DNA from: Rhodospirillales bacterium
GTDB taxonomy: Bacteria; Pseudomonadota; Alphaproteobacteria; Acetobacterales; Acetobacteraceae
Reading direction: 5' to 3'
DNA length: 6,332 nucleotides
NCBI GenBank assembly: GCA_028866445.1
Contig: JAGWIE010000084.1
Span: 1 to 6,332, forward strand
Part shown: piece by piece, positions 5,077 through 6,332 of the stretch
How the letters are laid out: every line of letters starts with the position of its first letter
Position numbering within the stretch: position 1 is the stretch's first letter
Position numbers and translations under genes: made by a program
Notes under the pieces: generated by a model
Told to the model about the DNA's origin: nothing
Seen by the model: the letters and a program-made list of their open reading frames with translations, nothing else
Database searches by the model: none

Positions 5077-6093
5077 ATGCGTTTAAAGAATCTTCTCACA
5101 AGCGTTGCCATGATCGGCGGCCTGATGACCGGCACGGCGATGGCTGGCACGGTCACCTTCAAGAAAATTGCTACGATTCCGCTGCCTTGCCAGCCGGGCC
5201 ATGGCGACTGGGTTGCATATGATCCGGGCAGCAAGATGGTTTATGTTTCGCTGCATGGTGGCGGCATGGCGGTGGTGGATACCACCAACAACACGGTGGC
5301 GCACAACTACCCCTCCATCACCGAACCGAACACGATGACGTTCGATGACAATTATGTTTATGAGACCGAGGCCGAAGGCCCGGGCGCTGGCAAGGCTAAT
5401 CAGATTGTCGTTATTGACAAGAGCAACTGGCAGATCGTTGACCGCGTGGACACCGTTGGCACCTCGCCGGACGGCACGTTCATCGATAAGGCAAATGGCC
5501 GCCTTTATGTGGTGATGGACGACGATAACTCCATCGACGAATACACCACCGGCGCGCATCCGAAATACATCAAAAAGATTATGCTGATGCCGAAGAGCCC
5601 TGTGGCTGGGCCGGACGTTGCCAGCCTTTACAATGGCTGGATCTACGCCACTGACGACGCGTATGTTGAGAAGGTTGACCCCAATACCGGCAAGATCGCG
5701 GCGATCAAGGATTATAACCTGAAGCTGACGGATCTCGGCGGCACCAAGGGCATTTTCTACGATCCGGGTCACAATGTGCTCTGGGTTGGCACGACGAGCA
5801 AAGAGATATTGATCGTCAATCCGGATACGCTGGCGGTTGAGAAGAAGCTGAAGCAAACCGCGGGCGCTGACGCCGTGCAGGCTGATCTTGGCCTTGGCAT
5901 TGCTTATTCGTTCCAGGGCGGAATTCCGGGCTTTGATTACTACTCGATCGCGGATCAGAAGTATCTTGGCACGGTTAAAACCGGCGCGAAGAAGCCGACT
6001 CACTCTGGTGACGTCGATCCTGTGACGCATAACGTTTATGCTTATGCAGGCGGCGACGCGGCGCTTGATGTCTACGCGCCCGTACAACAGTAA
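5077..6093 (+). CDS. secreted YVTN/YncE-like beta-propeller protein
   Basis: A 338-aa exported protein. The signal peptide MRLKNLLTSVAMIGGLMTG ends in TAMA, with likely cleavage after residue 23, and there is no lipobox, so it is probably periplasmic or secreted. The mature chain shows repeated blade motifs of the YVTN type: YDPGSKMVYVSLHGGGMAVV (48-67), the related IDKANGRLYVVMDDDNSIDE (136-155), NGWIYATDDAYVEKVDPNTG (186-205), YDPGHNVLWVGTTSKEILIV (228-247) and DPVTHNVYAYAGGDAALDVY (314-333), consistent with a six- or seven-blade propeller. Cys38 in PCQPGHGDW is the only cysteine of the mature chain. A strong ribosome site (GGGAG, 7 nt spacing) supports the ATG. Family members are mostly of unknown function, many being ligand-binding scaffolds. 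Its position between a barrel gene and a TolC-like lipoprotein gene suggests an envelope or efflux role, which is inference. Confidence 0.8.
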   Translation: MRLKNLLTSVAMIGGLMTGTAMAGTVTFKKIATIPLPCQPGHGDWVAYDPGSKMVYVSLHGGGMAVVDTTNNTVAHNYPSITEPNTMTFDDNYVYETEAEGPGAGKANQIVVIDKSNWQIVDRVDTVGTSPDGTFIDKANGRLYVVMDDDNSIDEYTTGAHPKYIKKIMLMPKSPVAGPDVASLYNGWIYATDDAYVEKVDPNTGKIAAIKDYNLKLTDLGGTKGIFYDPGHNVLWVGTTSKEILIVNPDTLAVEKKLKQTAGADAVQADLGLGIAYSFQGGIPGFDYYSIADQKYLGTVKTGAKKPTHSGDVDPVTHNVYAYAGGDAALDVYAPVQQ

Positions 6094-6107
6094 CGGAAGA
6101 GCTAAGG

Positions 6108-6153
6108 CAGCCCTAAGTTACGTGGCGTAAGGACTATAAGTAATTTAGGGCTG
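6108..6153. repeat. 14-bp inverted repeat downstream of the propeller gene
   Basis: CAGCCCTAAGTTAC (6108-6121) pairs with GTAATTTAGGGCTG (6140-6153) over 14 bp with a single G-T pair and an 18-nt loop. The left side also holds TTACG-TGG-CGTAA (6118-6130), a second small inverted repeat. No T-tract follows; the next bases are a candidate -35 box. It could be a terminator of unusual form, an operator for the next gene, or a small repeat element. Confidence 0.6.
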
Positions 6154-6182
6154 TTGATAACTTCCACTCACCCAAATATGAC
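6154..6182 (+). promoter_or_regulatory. candidate promoter of the lipoprotein gene
   Basis: TTGATA (6154-6159; five of six consensus bases) and TATGAC (6177-6182; four of six) are spaced exactly 17 bp. The -35 box abuts the end of the upstream inverted repeat. Transcription would start near 6189, about 50 nt before the start codon. Confidence 0.45.
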
Positions 6183-6184
6183 TA

Positions 6185-6220
6185 GCAGCGCGGCGTTGCC
6201 GAAAGGTGGCGCTGCGCTGT
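6185..6220 (+). other. long hairpin with GAAA tetraloop upstream of the lipoprotein gene
   Basis: Positions 6185-6200 can pair without a break with 6205-6220, a 16-bp stem with five G-T pairs closed by a GNRA-type GAAA loop (6201-6204). It ends 7 nt before the ribosome site AAGGA (6228-6232). No T-tract follows, so it is a leader or spacer structure, not a terminator. It is complete only in transcripts that begin upstream of 6185. Confidence 0.55.
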
Positions 6221-6238
6221 AGCGAAGAAGGATCGTTG

Positions 6239-6332
6239 ATGACTCACCGCATGTTCCGACCCGCGCTGGCGCCGGTGCTCGCGCTTGTGCTTGCCGGATG
6301 CGCGACGTACCGCGCGATGCCGCTATCGGAGC
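6239..6332 (+). CDS. lipoprotein, probable TolC-family efflux outer-membrane factor (5' end only)
   Basis: The first 31 codons of a gene cut by the window edge. The ATG at 6239 has AAGGA six nt upstream (6228-6232). The product starts with Arg residues at 4 and 7, a hydrophobic run (9-19) and a lipobox LAGC with the lipid-accepting Cys at residue 21, so it is a lipoprotein. The residues after the Cys, ATYRAMPLSE, resemble the start of mature NodT/CzcC-like outer-membrane factors of RND efflux pumps, which often show a Cys-Ala-x-Tyr/Phe start followed by a PLS or PLT. Such genes usually head or belong to an operon with membrane-fusion and RND-pump genes, which would lie to the right. The lipoprotein call is firm; the TolC-family call is a tentative recognition. 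Confidence 0.6.
   Translation, partial: MTHRMFRPALAPVLALVLAGCATYRAMPLSE

Noticed and set aside
5083..6087. 334-codon minus-strand frame opposite the propeller gene, and a 252-codon one at 4140-4898 opposite the barrel gene
   Set aside because: Arg/His/Ile-rich antisense shadows without ribosome sites; the plus-strand genes have signal peptides and strong Shine-Dalgarno sites.

Overview
The window looks like a moderately GC-rich alphaproteobacterial chromosome, most likely Rhodospirillales/Acetobacteraceae. That is inferred from the sequence style of L21, L27, Obg and glutamate 5-kinase and from GGGAG-type Shine-Dalgarno sites; I ran no search. It divides at a tRNA-Ser gene into a conserved left half on the minus strand and an accessory, envelope-related right half on the plus strand.

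Left half, in transcription order on the minus strand (right to left): a strong sigma70-type promoter at 3040-3013, rplU (L21), rpmA (L27), an intrinsic-terminator-like hairpin, obgE (ribosome-assembly GTPase) and proB (glutamate 5-kinase, first step of proline synthesis). rplU and rpmA are 14 nt apart. obgE and proB overlap by 4 nt, and proB uses a GTG start. The hairpin lies 12 nt upstream of obgE and leaves almost no room for a separate obgE promoter, so it may act as an attenuator between the ribosomal-protein genes and obgE-proB. Convergent to proB, at the extreme left edge, is a probable small RNA on the plus strand: three abutting hairpins, two CUCCC (anti-Shine-Dalgarno-like) motifs and a very good intrinsic terminator.

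Centre: a tRNA-Ser(CGA) with its own good promoter is divergent from the rplU promoter. About 500 bases without a convincing gene follow. They hold a 14-bp inverted repeat, a cluster of GTTAC/GTAAT pentamers and a weak terminator-like hairpin. A tRNA gene next to repeat-rich, gene-poor DNA and then accessory genes could mark an old integration site, but no integrase or duplicated tRNA end is visible.

Right half, plus strand: a secreted protein with outer-membrane beta-barrel character (421 aa), a secreted YVTN/YncE-like beta-propeller (338 aa) and the first 31 codons of a lipoprotein that resembles the start of TolC-family (RND efflux) outer-membrane factors. All three carry export signals, so this is probably an envelope cluster, perhaps the start of an efflux locus continuing to the right. 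The spacers between these genes contain long stem-loops. The seven bases GGGAGGC covering the barrel gene's Shine-Dalgarno site are perfectly complementary to the single-stranded CU-rich stretch of the candidate small RNA at the left edge, a testable but unproven link.
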